A stretch of 64,000 nucleotides of DNA from Alphaproteobacteria bacterium (GCA_016783965.1 JADHVO010000005.1:1-64000), one strand, 5' to 3'; positions 1 to 7,752 are shown, counted from the first letter of the stretch. Notes: generated by a model from the letters alone, not told the origin. Numbers and translations are program-made.

Positions 1-10
1 CAGCGATCCC

Positions 11-71
11 GTGATGCAACGGGACGGGTCGCTGCGCTTTCGGGGCTCCGCGCCCCGTCCCGTTGCATCAC
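11..71. repeat. Perfect 18-bp inverted repeat (stem-loop)
   Basis: The arms at 11-28 and 54-71 are exact reverse complements (GTGATGCAACGGGACGGG and its complement), separated by 25 bases. No T-run follows on either strand, so an ordinary intrinsic terminator is not clearly supported. It could be a terminator of a gene left of the window, a repeat unit or part of an element end. Bases 72-267 beyond it hold no gene that I can support. Confidence 0.75.
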
Positions 72-267
72 CGAGCCAGCAAGGCTCAAATGAAGAACGG
101 ACTCTCCAGGCGATTGGATGATCTCAGGGGCTCAGGTCAAGGGCGCTTTAGTGTAGTCATAGGCGGGTGACGGGACCAAGAGATCCTAGATCGACTACTG
201 TTCGGCCCTTTAGTCTCCCCACCAACGCGATGAGCACCATTTAGAAGCGCGCCACGCGCCACACGGC

Positions 268-1077
268 TTACGGCCCGCGACCGCTATTCGGTGGGGTTCC
301 TGCTCCCGCATTGGCCGTCGGTTTGTGCGGCTGGCCAGGATGAACTGACTTGTTGCTGCACAACACTCCGTTCCCGCAAGGTCGTGCTAGCGAAGGCCCT
401 TGAGACTTTGTGGCCTGGAGACTTTGGTCGTCGGGGTCGGAGCGCGTGTAAGCAAGAGCGAACAGAACGATCACCAAGGCACAAGACAGAAAGACGATAT
501 TTCGCAACGCCATTAGCGCTCGGTCCAGCGAACTAAACCTCCAGTCATTCAGAAACGTAGTCTGCCGATACAGTTCGAGGAGGTTGAGTGCTTCAAAGCG
601 ATAGTAGTGGAGAGGCTCTTGAGCCGCTGCCCAACTTGTCATTTCCGTGAGACCGGTGTGAGGGTAGCCCCGGCCCTTAACTGCCCTAATTATGTTTAGT
701 ACCATCATCACGACCTGCACAATGACACCAGCGGACACGATAGCGACCGCCAAAAGTGCAAATTTTGGTGCTGCGTAGGTTCCAATTGCGAGGCTGGCGC
801 TTAGCGTCATGAGGCTCGCGATAAGGGCTACGGCAAAGAAGAGTGATTGCGCCCGAGACATGACTGAGTTTTGTCGGGCGCCTTCGTCGCTGTACTTTCC
901 TCTGATATGCAACACGAGTTCGCGCGCGACCTCGACTGTCGGGATGCCCGCGACTGCCGCCTCGAAGGCCTTCAGGCGAGCTAGCCCCTCAGTTGGGCGC
1001 GGGCGAGCAGCGCCCTCAGACCAACGCACCGGCCGAGGAACGACTTGTATGAACGCGCGACCCAACCAGTTCCACAT
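268..1077 (-). CDS. Integral membrane protein of the graspetide cluster, function unknown
   Basis: The protein has 269 residues and I do not recognise the family. It has a soluble N-terminal part (about 1-75), two hydrophobic helices at about 78-98 and 104-129, a charged amphipathic stretch (about 140-185), a third helix at about 190-210, and a Pro/Gly/Ser-rich low-complexity tail from about 213. The layout of paired helices, cytoplasmic helical segment and further helix loosely recalls SLATT-type membrane proteins, but I see no diagnostic motif. It starts 7 bases after the ATP-grasp ligase stop on the same strand, so it is very likely the last gene of that operon. Export, immunity or membrane-effector roles are all possible and none is demonstrated by the sequence. 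Confidence 0.75.
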   Translation of the reverse strand: MWNWLGRAFIQVVPRPVRWSEGAARPRPTEGLARLKAFEAAVAGIPTVEVARELVLHIRGKYSDEGARQNSVMSRAQSLFFAVALIASLMTLSASLAIGTYAAPKFALLAVAIVSAGVIVQVVMMVLNIIRAVKGRGYPHTGLTEMTSWAAAQEPLHYYRFEALNLLELYRQTTFLNDWRFSSLDRALMALRNIVFLSCALVIVLFALAYTRSDPDDQSLQATKSQGPSLARPCGNGVLCSNKSVHPGQPHKPTANAGAGTPPNSGRGP

Positions 1078-1084
1078 TGGTTGC

Positions 1085-2029
1085 TCAATTCCCTAGGGGT
1101 CGTCCGTTAAGCAAATCTGCCAACGCGCGTCCTATTGGAAGTCCCAATTGCAATTCGATCCAGCCCCACTGACCGGCAGGATTGGTTTCGAGAAAATAGA
1201 ATGTCCCATTCGCATCCTCCACGAGGTCATGCGCCCCGAATTGGATGTCGCTGAGGACCGTCAGCTGCACGAGGGCGTCCCCGACTTCTTTGGGAAGGGT
1301 GGCGCTTTCGAAGCGCACAGTACTTGGGTCACGACGCCAATCGACGTTCGAGCCATCCTTCGTATGGCGCGCTCTAGCGGCAAACAGACGGCTCCCAACG
1401 GATGTCACTCGCCAGTCAAAGACCTTAGCGATCCTTTCCTGCAAAAGAGTGGGGCAGTTCACAACGCGCGAGAAATCGGCGTCCGAGGATACATTAGAGG
1501 TGTAAACCACGAGTTCTTCGAAGTCATCCGCCGAGGTTAGTCGACCGAAGGAGACAGCCTTGGTTACTGTTGGACGTGAGTGCGCAAATTCTGATGCTTC
1601 GTGTGAGACTTGCGTGACCAGTGTTGTCGGTGTGCGCAGGCCGACGGAGCGCGCCCGGGCAGCCTGCACTAGCCGATTGCCCGCCAAACGATCGGCGATC
1701 AACCGGTTGATCTGCGGAGCCTTATTCGCGTCTACGAACGCCGACATAACCCCAGCCAATTCTCTCGCGGCAAAGTCTCGATACCGCGGATCGAATTGGC
1801 TGAGCACTGCCGGTAACGCAAATCGCCTTGACCAAATGGCCGAGACATCACTCGCCAAGACAACTCTATCGCCTATCCTTAGGTAAGGCTCATCGCGAAA
1901 ACCGAAATGGTAGTCCGGAGCGCCCAGCCGGTCCGTATCCAACCGCAGATACTTAGCGCGATCGTCCCGAAGATGTTTGATGACAAGATCGGCGCTGAGG
2001 TCGCTGGCGTGTGAAACAATTAGAATCAT
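1085..2029 (-). CDS. ATP-grasp peptide ligase, MvdD-like (graspetide macrocyclase)
   Basis: The protein has 314 residues from the ATG chosen here; an in-frame TTG lies 12 bases further upstream. It resembles the RimK-like ATP-grasp enzymes MvdC/MvdD, which activate Asp/Glu side chains of a precursor peptide as acyl phosphates and close ester or amide crosslinks to Thr/Ser/Lys. Visible marks, numbered from the TTG, are the KAVSFGR segment (161-167), the nucleotide-contacting QERIAKVFDWRV region (201-212), and the metal/phosphate motif FLETNPAGQWGWIE (283-296), which is characteristic of this group. It begins 20 bases after the stop of the repeat-containing precursor gene and is followed after 7 bases by a membrane protein. 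Family assignment is firm. The exact crosslink chemistry is inference. Confidence 0.9.
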   Translation of the reverse strand: MILIVSHASDLSADLVIKHLRDDRAKYLRLDTDRLGAPDYHFGFRDEPYLRIGDRVVLASDVSAIWSRRFALPAVLSQFDPRYRDFAARELAGVMSAFVDANKAPQINRLIADRLAGNRLVQAARARSVGLRTPTTLVTQVSHEASEFAHSRPTVTKAVSFGRLTSADDFEELVVYTSNVSSDADFSRVVNCPTLLQERIAKVFDWRVTSVGSRLFAARARHTKDGSNVDWRRDPSTVRFESATLPKEVGDALVQLTVLSDIQFGAHDLVEDANGTFYFLETNPAGQWGWIELQLGLPIGRALADLLNGRPLGN

Positions 2030-2049
2030 CACACGGAGCAACTTCGCGC

Positions 2050-2451
2050 TTAGCGACGGACCCTGTCGGGATCGCTTGGGTCATTGTCCGCCTTCGTAAC
2101 CAACGTAGCTAATGACGCAATGATGCCATCGCGAACGCGATCCGGGTCCTCGGGATCACGATCCGCACGCGTGACTACCGTATAGAGTGTGTGCGTGAGC
2201 AAGCTGTTCCGAACTCGGTCTGGATCGTCTGGGTCGTCTTGCCGCTGTTCCGTGAGGGTCGTGGCGACGTAGTTGTTTGGGGTCGTTGGGCCATCACAAC
2301 TGCTAATCTTGATCTCGTCTATCAATGGCACTGTCGCGCCCGCACGGTAAGCCAGACCGTCATCACCGATTGCAAAAGGTAGCCGGTTTTCCGGCGCCGC
2401 AAGTGGTGGAACCGCAAATGCAGCAAGAAATGGATGCATTGATTGGGACAT
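2050..2451 (-). CDS. Putative graspetide precursor peptide with three core repeats
   Basis: The 133-residue product has a leader-like first half (about 1-58, with PENRLPFAIGDDGLAYR near 20-36) and a repetitive C-terminal half. Residues 60-81, 82-107 and 108-132 are three units of 22-26 residues, each a Thr/Ser-rich stretch followed by the motif DPxDPDRVR. Units two and three share the pattern T-x-x-T-[RK]-A-D-x-D-P-x-D-P-D-R-V-R. Hydroxyl residues followed by a cluster of Asp are what graspetide ligases join, and the ligase gene is next in the operon. The cores do not match the microviridin (TxKYPSD) or plesiocin (TTxxxxEE) patterns that I know. No signal peptide and no protease gene is visible in the cluster. 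Precursor identity is inference from context, repeats and composition. Confidence 0.82.
   Translation of the reverse strand: MSQSMHPFLAAFAVPPLAAPENRLPFAIGDDGLAYRAGATVPLIDEIKISSCDGPTTPNNYVATTLTEQRQDDPDDPDRVRNSLLTHTLYTVVTRADRDPEDPDRVRDGIIASLATLVTKADNDPSDPDRVRR
2056..2274 (-). repeat. Three tandem core repeats inside the precursor gene
   Basis: The units lie at 2209-2274, 2131-2208 and 2056-2130 (reading on the minus strand). Each ends with the residues DP-x-DPDRVR, where x is D, E or S in turn. The Thr positions that precede the Asp cluster are in register between units two and three (T91/T116 and T94/T119) and partly conserved in unit one (T65). The DNA of the units has drifted while the peptide motif is kept, which suggests selection on the peptide. 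Confidence 0.85.
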
Positions 2452-2537
2452 GGTGGCCGTCCGGGTCGGGGTAGACTCAAAGATGCGGCATCTTATGCTT
2501 TAAAGGTCGCCTGGAAAATAAGAACTATTGAAGCACT

Positions 2538-3134
2538 CTACAGCTTGACTATTCCCGAGTACGAGACCATTCGGCCCTCGGTGTCGAGCGAGATGTACGC
2601 CCGTCGATTGCGCCGGCTCACGGCCATGAAGACCAAGCGGTCGCTCTGCCGTTCCATCAGCCTTAGCGGATTATTCTGAGGGTCGTAGTGGGTGACGTCT
2701 TGGTCGCCAGTTGCTCGGATTCCGTTGCGCAACAGGAAATCATCATTGTAGCGCCTCACGGCGATTGCTTGAATTCGCGCCGGTCTCTCGATTAGACCGG
2801 TAATTGCCCCGATCATGACGCTCGCAAGCGCGATTGCTGCAGACCATTCCAACGCAACGACATCCAGACCCCCTTTCGCCGCCAGCGGTTCGCTGTGCCC
2901 GATGAGGATGCGAACGACGATCGGCAACGTGATCGCACCTAATGCAATGCCCCCGAAAATGATCGCTAGATTCGAGATGACTGTAAGAAAGACTGTCGCT
3001 GCGATACCTCGATCATATCCGCGCAAAGCATTTCGAGCGCCGATGAAGGGCAAAGCGATTGACGCTGCCACGGCAGCGGCCGCCGCAATCAGCAAGAACC
3101 CCGCGAGCGCGGAGTCGCCCCTTCGTCTCGCCAT
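2538..3134 (-). CDS. Membrane protein upstream of the graspetide precursor, function unknown
   Basis: The 198-residue protein has a basic N-terminus (MARRR), hydrophobic segments at about 11-33, 43-78 (long enough for two crossings) and 94-115, then a soluble, probably cytoplasmic C-terminal domain of about 80 residues. That domain is rich in Arg and includes the segments RRYNDDFLLRNGIR and RLVFMAVSRRNRRAYI. I do not recognise the family. It is co-oriented with the precursor, ligase and second membrane protein, with an 86-base gap before the precursor start, so it may be the first gene of the same transcription unit or merely a neighbour. The divergent gap to the TerY-P operon probably holds promoters for both directions. 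Confidence 0.7.
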   Translation of the reverse strand: MARRRGDSALAGFLLIAAAAAVAASIALPFIGARNALRGYDRGIAATVFLTVISNLAIIFGGIALGAITLPIVVRILIGHSEPLAAKGGLDVVALEWSAAIALASVMIGAITGLIERPARIQAIAVRRYNDDFLLRNGIRATGDQDVTHYDPQNNPLRLMERQSDRLVFMAVSRRNRRAYISLDTEGRMVSYSGIVKL

Positions 3135-3270
3135 GCCCCACCCAAGATTTGCACAAGACGGCCAGTTTGCCAGTTAGCATACAAAAGCGCTCGTATTTGA
3201 AAAGTTGATGTGGATCGACGACTTGCAAAATCCACGCGGGTCCTTTTGGATAATTGTTGGGGTGGGCGTA

Positions 3271-3492
3271 ATGGCGCGACGCAGAAAAGGCGGAATTCCA
3301 GGTCTTTCGTTTTCTTGGCGACGAGCGCTAGGCGTCTCGGCGGCACAGGCGCGTCTCTCGCGAAAAATTGGGATTCCTTTGTCGAGGTCCGGTCGGCAAC
3401 GCAAAGCAGGTGCGGCGATGGGCTGTTGTACCTTGCTGGCCATGATAGGAGTCGCGGGCACAGCCCTAAGCCTGCTTACACACCTTGCATAA
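3271..3492 (+). CDS. Small basic membrane protein preceding the TerY-P triad
   Basis: The 73-residue protein starts MARRRKGGIPGLSFSW. It has a strongly basic first 50 residues (RLSRKIGIPLSRSGRQRK) and one C-terminal hydrophobic helix (about 52-70, containing a CC pair). It ends 12 bases before the vWA gene start, and the gap contains AAGGA as a plausible ribosome site for that next gene. The orderly basic domain followed by a membrane anchor looks like a real small protein and not random sequence. I cannot name a function. An upstream in-frame ATG at 3205 would lengthen it but has no better ribosome site. Confidence 0.6.
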   Translation: MARRRKGGIPGLSFSWRRALGVSAAQARLSRKIGIPLSRSGRQRKAGAAMGCCTLLAMIGVAGTALSLLTHLA

Positions 3493-3504
3493 GGACGACA
3501 CGCG

Positions 3505-4182
3505 ATGAGCGAACTTGAACAGGTACCTTTCGGTGGCGTCGAGTTCGCTGACAATCCCGAACCGAGGTGTGCCTGCGTGTTGTTGCTGGACACTTCTGGG
3601 TCGATGCAAGGCGACAAAATTCGCCACCTCAATCAAGGTCTCCAAACGTTCGCTGACCAACTGAAAAACGACTCAATGGCAGCTAAGCGAGTAGAAGTCG
3701 CGACGGTTACGTTTGGCCCGGTTCAGGAGATCCAATCGTTCGTAACGGCGGACGCATTCTATCCGAGTGAGCTCACAACCACAGGCGATACGCCAATGGG
3801 CGCAGCAATTCTGAAAGGGATCGAGATCCTCGAAGCTCGCAAAATGCAATACAGGGCAAACGGTGTGGGCTACTACCGCCCTTGGATTTTTTTGATCACT
3901 GATGGTAGCCCGACGGACAGCGTTGAGGGCGCGATGGCGGCGATCCGAGCCGGTGAGGAAAAGAAGTCATTTTCTTTTTATGCAGTGGGTGTCGACCAGG
4001 CTGATATGACCAACCTTCAGAGGATCGCAGTACGCGCGCCGCTCATGCTTCGGGGCCTGTCGTTCCGCGAATTGTTTGTTTGGTTGTCCAATTCACTTGG
4101 CGGCGTCGCCCGTTCGCAACCCGGCGAGACCGTCCCACTGTCAAATCCGACCGCCCCGAACGGCTGGGCAGATACCGCGTGA
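3505..4182 (+). CDS. vWA-domain protein, TerY-like
   Basis: The 225-residue protein is essentially a single von Willebrand A domain. The metal-ion-dependent adhesion site is complete: DTSGS at 29-33, the Thr of GDTPMG at 94-99, and the Asp of ITDGSPTD at 131-138. TerY-like vWA proteins form a conserved triad with a PP2C phosphatase and a kinase (the TerY-P triad), described in tellurite-resistance-type stress loci and later reported among anti-phage systems. The next two genes here are exactly those partners, joined by 4-base start-stop overlaps, so the three proteins are probably made in fixed proportion. The ligand of the vWA domain is not evident. Confidence 0.92.
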   Translation: MSELEQVPFGGVEFADNPEPRCACVLLLDTSGSMQGDKIRHLNQGLQTFADQLKNDSMAAKRVEVATVTFGPVQEIQSFVTADAFYPSELTTTGDTPMGAAILKGIEILEARKMQYRANGVGYYRPWIFLITDGSPTDSVEGAMAAIRAGEEKKSFSFYAVGVDQADMTNLQRIAVRAPLMLRGLSFRELFVWLSNSLGGVARSQPGETVPLSNPTAPNGWADTA

Positions 4183-4937
4183 TAGATTGGAGTTATTTTT
4201 CGGCATGCGTTACCGGCGCCTCGCATGACAAGCTTGGAACTGTCTGTCAGGACGCGGTCCGCTGCGCGTCGGAGGATGGCTGGTTCTTTGCGGCGGTGTC
4301 TGACGGTGCGGGAAGCGCCAAACGAGCCGAGGAGGGCTCTTGTCTCGTTGTTGAAAACACCTGCCTCGCATTTTTTGAATGCATCGGGACTGGCCGCCGC
4401 GACGTCCTCGAGGCGATTCAGCATTCGGTTCAAGCGGCGCGAGAGGCAATCGCTGCGAAAGCTGAAGAGAGCGGTAGTCCGCTGCGGGATTTCGCCGCTA
4501 CGTTGCTAGTGGTGGCCTTTGGACCGAGCGGCGGCGCCAGCGCTCAGATAGGCGACGGCGTCATAGCAATTCGACAGGCTAACACCACGTGGGGTTGGGT
4601 GTTCTGGCCGCAGCGTGGGGAATACGCGAACGTCACGCGTTTCATCACCGACGAGGACGCCCTCGAGACGATTGAATACAGCAGGCTCAGCCCGGAAGTA
4701 ATCGAGACAGCGCTAATGACTGATGGGCTGGAGCCGTTGGCGTTGCACTACGAAAGCCGGACACTTCATGCACCGTTTTTCGAAGGGATGATGACCGAGC
4801 TGCGAGGTCAGCCGCTTGCCGGCGAGAGGCAGCTGCTGTCCGACAGACTCAAAGCATTTCTGGGCTCTCAAAGAGTCAGAGAGCGCGCGGACGATGACCT
4901 AACGCTGGTGATGGCCCGCCGCTTGACGGAAAAATGA
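4179..4937 (+). CDS. PP2C-family protein phosphatase of the TerY-P triad
   Basis: The 252-residue protein is read from a GTG that overlaps the vWA stop as GTGA. An ATG 99 bases further upstream would bury the start inside the vWA gene and add a basic, non-domain stretch, so I prefer the GTG. PP2C motifs are visible: [14 protein letters not shown] (about 13-26), VSDGAGSA (about 40-47) with the metal-binding Asp, an IGDG near the middle, and the terminal [10 protein letters not shown] with paired Asp. The family removes phosphate from Ser/Thr using two metal ions. The likely substrate is a target of, or the protein encoded by, the downstream kinase-like gene. Its stop overlaps that gene's ATG by 4 bases. 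Confidence 0.92.
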   Translation: MIDWSYFSACVTGASHDKLGTVCQDAVRCASEDGWFFAAVSDGAGSAKRAEEGSCLVVENTCLAFFECIGTGRRDVLEAIQHSVQAAREAIAAKAEESGSPLRDFAATLLVVAFGPSGGASAQIGDGVIAIRQANTTWGWVFWPQRGEYANVTRFITDEDALETIEYSRLSPEVIETALMTDGLEPLALHYESRTLHAPFFEGMMTELRGQPLAGERQLLSDRLKAFLGSQRVRERADDDLTLVMARRLTEK

Positions 4938-6826
4938 AGCCGCTATTCTCAGTCAACGATGGAAAACCGATAGCGCTTGGAGAAGAGGTCGCGCGCGGCG
5001 GCGAAGGCGCGATTTTTCGAGTCAGCACCGATAGCGCACTGCTAGCCAAGATCTATCTCAAAGACCCCACGACTGAGAAAGCAGACAAGGTCCGAGCCAT
5101 GGCCGCGCCGTCTGGCTCGACCGATGCACTCCGCAAGGTTGTCGCTTGGCCGCTGGATGCGCTGGCAGACGGCCAAAGGACTATTCGCGGTTTCAATATG
5201 TCGCGTGTGGCCGCGCGATCGGATACCCACACTCTCTACAGTCCCAAGAGCCGTGCATCGTCGTTTCCTGAGGCAGATTTTCGGTTCTTAGTCCATGTGG
5301 CCGCGAACATGGCTCGTGCTTTTGCAGTAGTTCACTCAGAAGGGCACGTTGTTGGCGATGTTAACCACGCACAAGCCTTGGTGGGTAAGGATGGCCGCGT
5401 TGTCCTGATCGACGCTGATTCATTTCAGGTTCGCTTGAATGGCCGTGTCTTTCCCTGTGATGTCGGCACACCGTTGTTCACGCCTCCCGAACTTCAAGAT
5501 CGGCCGTTTCGGGGACTTGCCCGAACGCCCAATCACGACCTCTTCGGCCTTGCTGTTTTGATCTTCCACCTTCTGTTCATGGGAAGACACCCGTTCGCCG
5601 GCGTCTGGTCGAACTTGGGGGAAATGACGATCGAACGCGCCATCAAGGACGGCCGATTTGCGTATGGGGCGCGTGCGACAAGCCTCAACACGAAGAGGCC
5701 ACCTGGTACTCTTGAATTGAACACGTTCGGTACCGGCATTGCCAGCCTCTTTGAGGCTGCCTTTTCGAACGATGCAAGACCCTCGGCCCTTACTTGGTCC
5801 TACGCGCTCGACGCGCTCGGAAAGACGCTGCGCCAGTGCACCGTCAGCTCAGCGCACTTCTATCCGTCCCCCTCGTTGCATTGCCCATGGTGCGCTTTGG
5901 AGAAGGTCACGGGCACACGCTTGTTCGGTACCCGGATTACGATTGGCGCTGGGCCTGTCGATGTTGGCTCGCTGTGGCGCGCTGTTGAATCCGTTCCGAG
6001 ACCGGCGAACGATCCCGCCTTGCCGTCTGAGGTGCCTTGGGTACCACCGCCGAATGCGCCATCCGAGATTAGCCGGTCGCGCCAAGTCATCTCCGGCGTA
6101 TTGGTCCTACTGGGCTTCGCCGCGTTCGCGCAGTCGGTACCGCTGCTTGGGATGGCCCTCATGGTTGCAGCACTTTTCGTTTGGCCGCGTCTCTCGGCAG
6201 CCCGGAAAGCAGAAATAGCGACTCGCCGGGCAAATGCAGCCGCCCAGTGGAAGATGCTGCTCGCCAAGTGGAAGGCCGAGGCGAGCGTTGCCGCCTTCGA
6301 TAGGCTCAAGAGCGATCTCGTTTCAACGCGAGCGAAGTTACTTGACGTCCCGGCGGAAAAGAGTCGACGCATGGCAAAGTTGCAGCAAGAACGGGAACAG
6401 CACCAGCGCAGCCGCTACCTGGATCGTTTTCGCATCGATCGATCCAAGATTCCCGGGATTGGAGCCGGGCGCACGGCCATCTTAGCGTCATTTGGCGTCG
6501 AGACTGCGGATGATATAGATCGGCGAATTGAAGCCATTTCCGGATTCGGCCCCACGCTGTGTGCGACGCTCTACGCATGGCGCACGATGCACGAAGGAAA
6601 TTTTCGCTTTAACCCTTCCGAACCGATCGACCCTGCCGAAGTGCGCCGGGTAGAAGGCGATGTAACTGCCCTCCAGGGTGCGTACAGTGCTGCGCTACGT
6701 GAAGGGGCCGCCCACCTAATCCGCATTGCCGACGACACCAAGCTGGCGCGAGCAAGACTCTCACCGTTGCTTGCGGCCGCTTGGAATGAACTCAAGCTGG
6801 CTGAACGCGAAGGGCGCCAGCTCTAG
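4934..6826 (+). CDS. Kinase-like protein with membrane segment and helix-hairpin-helix tail (TerY-P triad)
   Basis: The protein has 630 residues. The N-terminal protein-kinase-like domain shows a glycine loop (ARGGEGAIF, 20-28), a candidate ATP-binding Lys at 39, the catalytic-loop segment VVGDVNHAQALV (139-150), the IDADSFQV segment at the DFG position (159-166) and GTPLFTPPEL (178-187). In the catalytic loop the Asp (142) is kept, but the usual Mg-binding Asn five residues later is Gln (147). A CPWC pair lies near 315, a hydrophobic stretch at about 380-415 may anchor the protein, a charged coiled-coil-like region follows, and about 515-560 (IPGIGAGRTAIL and ISGFGPTLCATL) looks like tandem helix-hairpin-helix DNA-binding motifs. 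It is the third triad gene. Confidence 0.88.
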   Translation: MKPLFSVNDGKPIALGEEVARGGEGAIFRVSTDSALLAKIYLKDPTTEKADKVRAMAAPSGSTDALRKVVAWPLDALADGQRTIRGFNMSRVAARSDTHTLYSPKSRASSFPEADFRFLVHVAANMARAFAVVHSEGHVVGDVNHAQALVGKDGRVVLIDADSFQVRLNGRVFPCDVGTPLFTPPELQDRPFRGLARTPNHDLFGLAVLIFHLLFMGRHPFAGVWSNLGEMTIERAIKDGRFAYGARATSLNTKRPPGTLELNTFGTGIASLFEAAFSNDARPSALTWSYALDALGKTLRQCTVSSAHFYPSPSLHCPWCALEKVTGTRLFGTRITIGAGPVDVGSLWRAVESVPRPANDPALPSEVPWVPPPNAPSEISRSRQVISGVLVLLGFAAFAQSVPLLGMALMVAALFVWPRLSAARKAEIATRRANAAAQWKMLLAKWKAEASVAAFDRLKSDLVSTRAKLLDVPAEKSRRMAKLQQEREQHQRSRYLDRFRIDRSKIPGIGAGRTAILASFGVETADDIDRRIEAISGFGPTLCATLYAWRTMHEGNFRFNPSEPIDPAEVRRVEGDVTALQGAYSAALREGAAHLIRIADDTKLARARLSPLLAAAWNELKLAEREGRQL

Positions 6827-6847
6827 CCCAACGTAGGTGCTTCAGGA

Positions 6848-6871
6848 GTTACCCCAGCTGTTACCCCAGCC
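6848..6871. repeat. Tandem 12-bp repeat next to the tRNA-Pro 3' end
   Basis: GTTACCCCAGCT and GTTACCCCAGCC lie head to tail, differing only in the last base, 62 bases from the CCA end of the tRNA-Pro gene. This gap between the kinase-like gene and the tRNA holds no gene. The repeats are a possible scar or recombinase arm-site at the island boundary. That reading is inference from position alone. Confidence 0.4.
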
Positions 6872-6933
6872 AACCGTGGAGCTGTGAGGTTCACAGGTCT
6901 TTCTATAAAAGTGTTCCAGAACAACATCTTGCT

Positions 6934-7011
6934 TGGTCGGAGCGGCGGGATTTGAACCCACGACCCCCAGTCCCCCAGACTGGTGCGCTAACCAGGCTGC
7001 GCCACGCTCCG
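6934..7011 (-). tRNA. tRNA-Pro (anticodon GGG)
   Basis: Read on the minus strand, the sequence folds into a cloverleaf. The acceptor stem is CGGAGCG/CGCTCCG, the anticodon arm CCAGT/ACTGG encloses the loop CTGGGGG (anticodon GGG), and the T arm contains GTTCAAAT. The 3' end carries an encoded A discriminator and CCA. The 3' end faces the accessory genes at 0.3-6.8 kb, the usual orientation for an island integrated at a tRNA 3' end. Confidence 0.95.
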
Positions 7012-7152
7012 TTACCCGTTGGCCTCGCATACTGTCCGGTCGGGGTGCCGGAATCCGCGAAGGCCGCGGACTATAGTCGCCGCGCGGCAGAAGGCAAATC
7101 CTTCCCGGCGGCGGCAATTTTCACGCAGTTCCAGTGCTTTGACTGCGGTGCA

Positions 7153-7752
7153 TCAGCCGGCAAAGGCATGGCCGGCCGCCGCCTTTGCGAGCAGGTCGTG
7201 CAGCCATGCGTTGACGGTGAGGTCCAGCACGAGGTGCACGCGGTCTGTCGTGCCGTCGTTGACGACGCGGTGGGGATCGGAGAGGCGCAGATACCACACG
7301 CTCCCGGGCTCCATTGGCACCGGAAGGCGATTGAGCTCGAACGTGACGTCGGGATTGGTCGTGATCGGAATGTGGAGCCGCGCGGTGCCGGCGTCCGCGT
7401 CCAGATCGTGGTCACGATGCTCCAGGATGCGCGATCCGGGCGCCAGACGCATCAGTCGCGCGTACTGGACTTCGCAGGCGAACGCAGCGATCGCGGAACG
7501 GCAATGCGGGCACAATGCCATGGCCGGCGTGTCGGCGAACGCCTTCGCCGTCGGGTCCGGATAGATCATCATGATCGGATGGCTCTTGCCTGCGGCGCCG
7601 CGCAGGGGCAGCACGCTCCAGTCGCCTTCATAGTTCTGCGGTACGAAATGCCTGATCCATCCGTCGGCCGCGAGTGCGAGGAGATCGCGCTGAAGTCCCG
7701 CGGGGTCGAACGACATCGGAAGCCTGACGCGGTCCGGCAAAGTCATGCACAC
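7153..7752 (-). CDS. Aspartyl/asparaginyl beta-hydroxylase-like 2-oxoglutarate oxygenase
   Basis: The 199-residue protein matches the cupin-fold AspH family. The Fe(II) ligands are probably H112 and D114 in EHRDHD and H161 in HRVVN. R125 in RLHIPI and a later Arg (171) could hold 2-oxoglutarate. A CPHC pair at 81-84 is extra. Such enzymes hydroxylate Asp/Asn side chains or free substrates. The substrate here is not evident, and the neighbours (tRNA and a methyltransferase on the other strand) give no hint. An internal ATG two codons later is an equally possible start. Confidence 0.82.
   Translation of the reverse strand: MCMTLPDRVRLPMSFDPAGLQRDLLALAADGWIRHFVPQNYEGDWSVLPLRGAAGKSHPIMMIYPDPTAKAFADTPAMALCPHCRSAIAAFACEVQYARLMRLAPGSRILEHRDHDLDADAGTARLHIPITTNPDVTFELNRLPVPMEPGSVWYLRLSDPHRVVNDGTTDRVHLVLDLTVNAWLHDLLAKAAAGHAFAG

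Noticed and set aside
58..267. Possible small gene or tRNA fragment at the left edge
   Set aside because: No cloverleaf and no protein-like frame with a ribosome site could be supported.
4080..4178. Upstream ATG start for the PP2C gene
   Set aside because: It would add 33 basic residues inside the vWA coding region; the GTGA overlap gives the normal domain start.
6842..7117. 91-codon open frame through the tRNA-Pro gene
   Set aside because: It translates the tRNA itself. The repetitive WGNSWGNS end comes from the tandem 12-bp repeat; it is not a protein.
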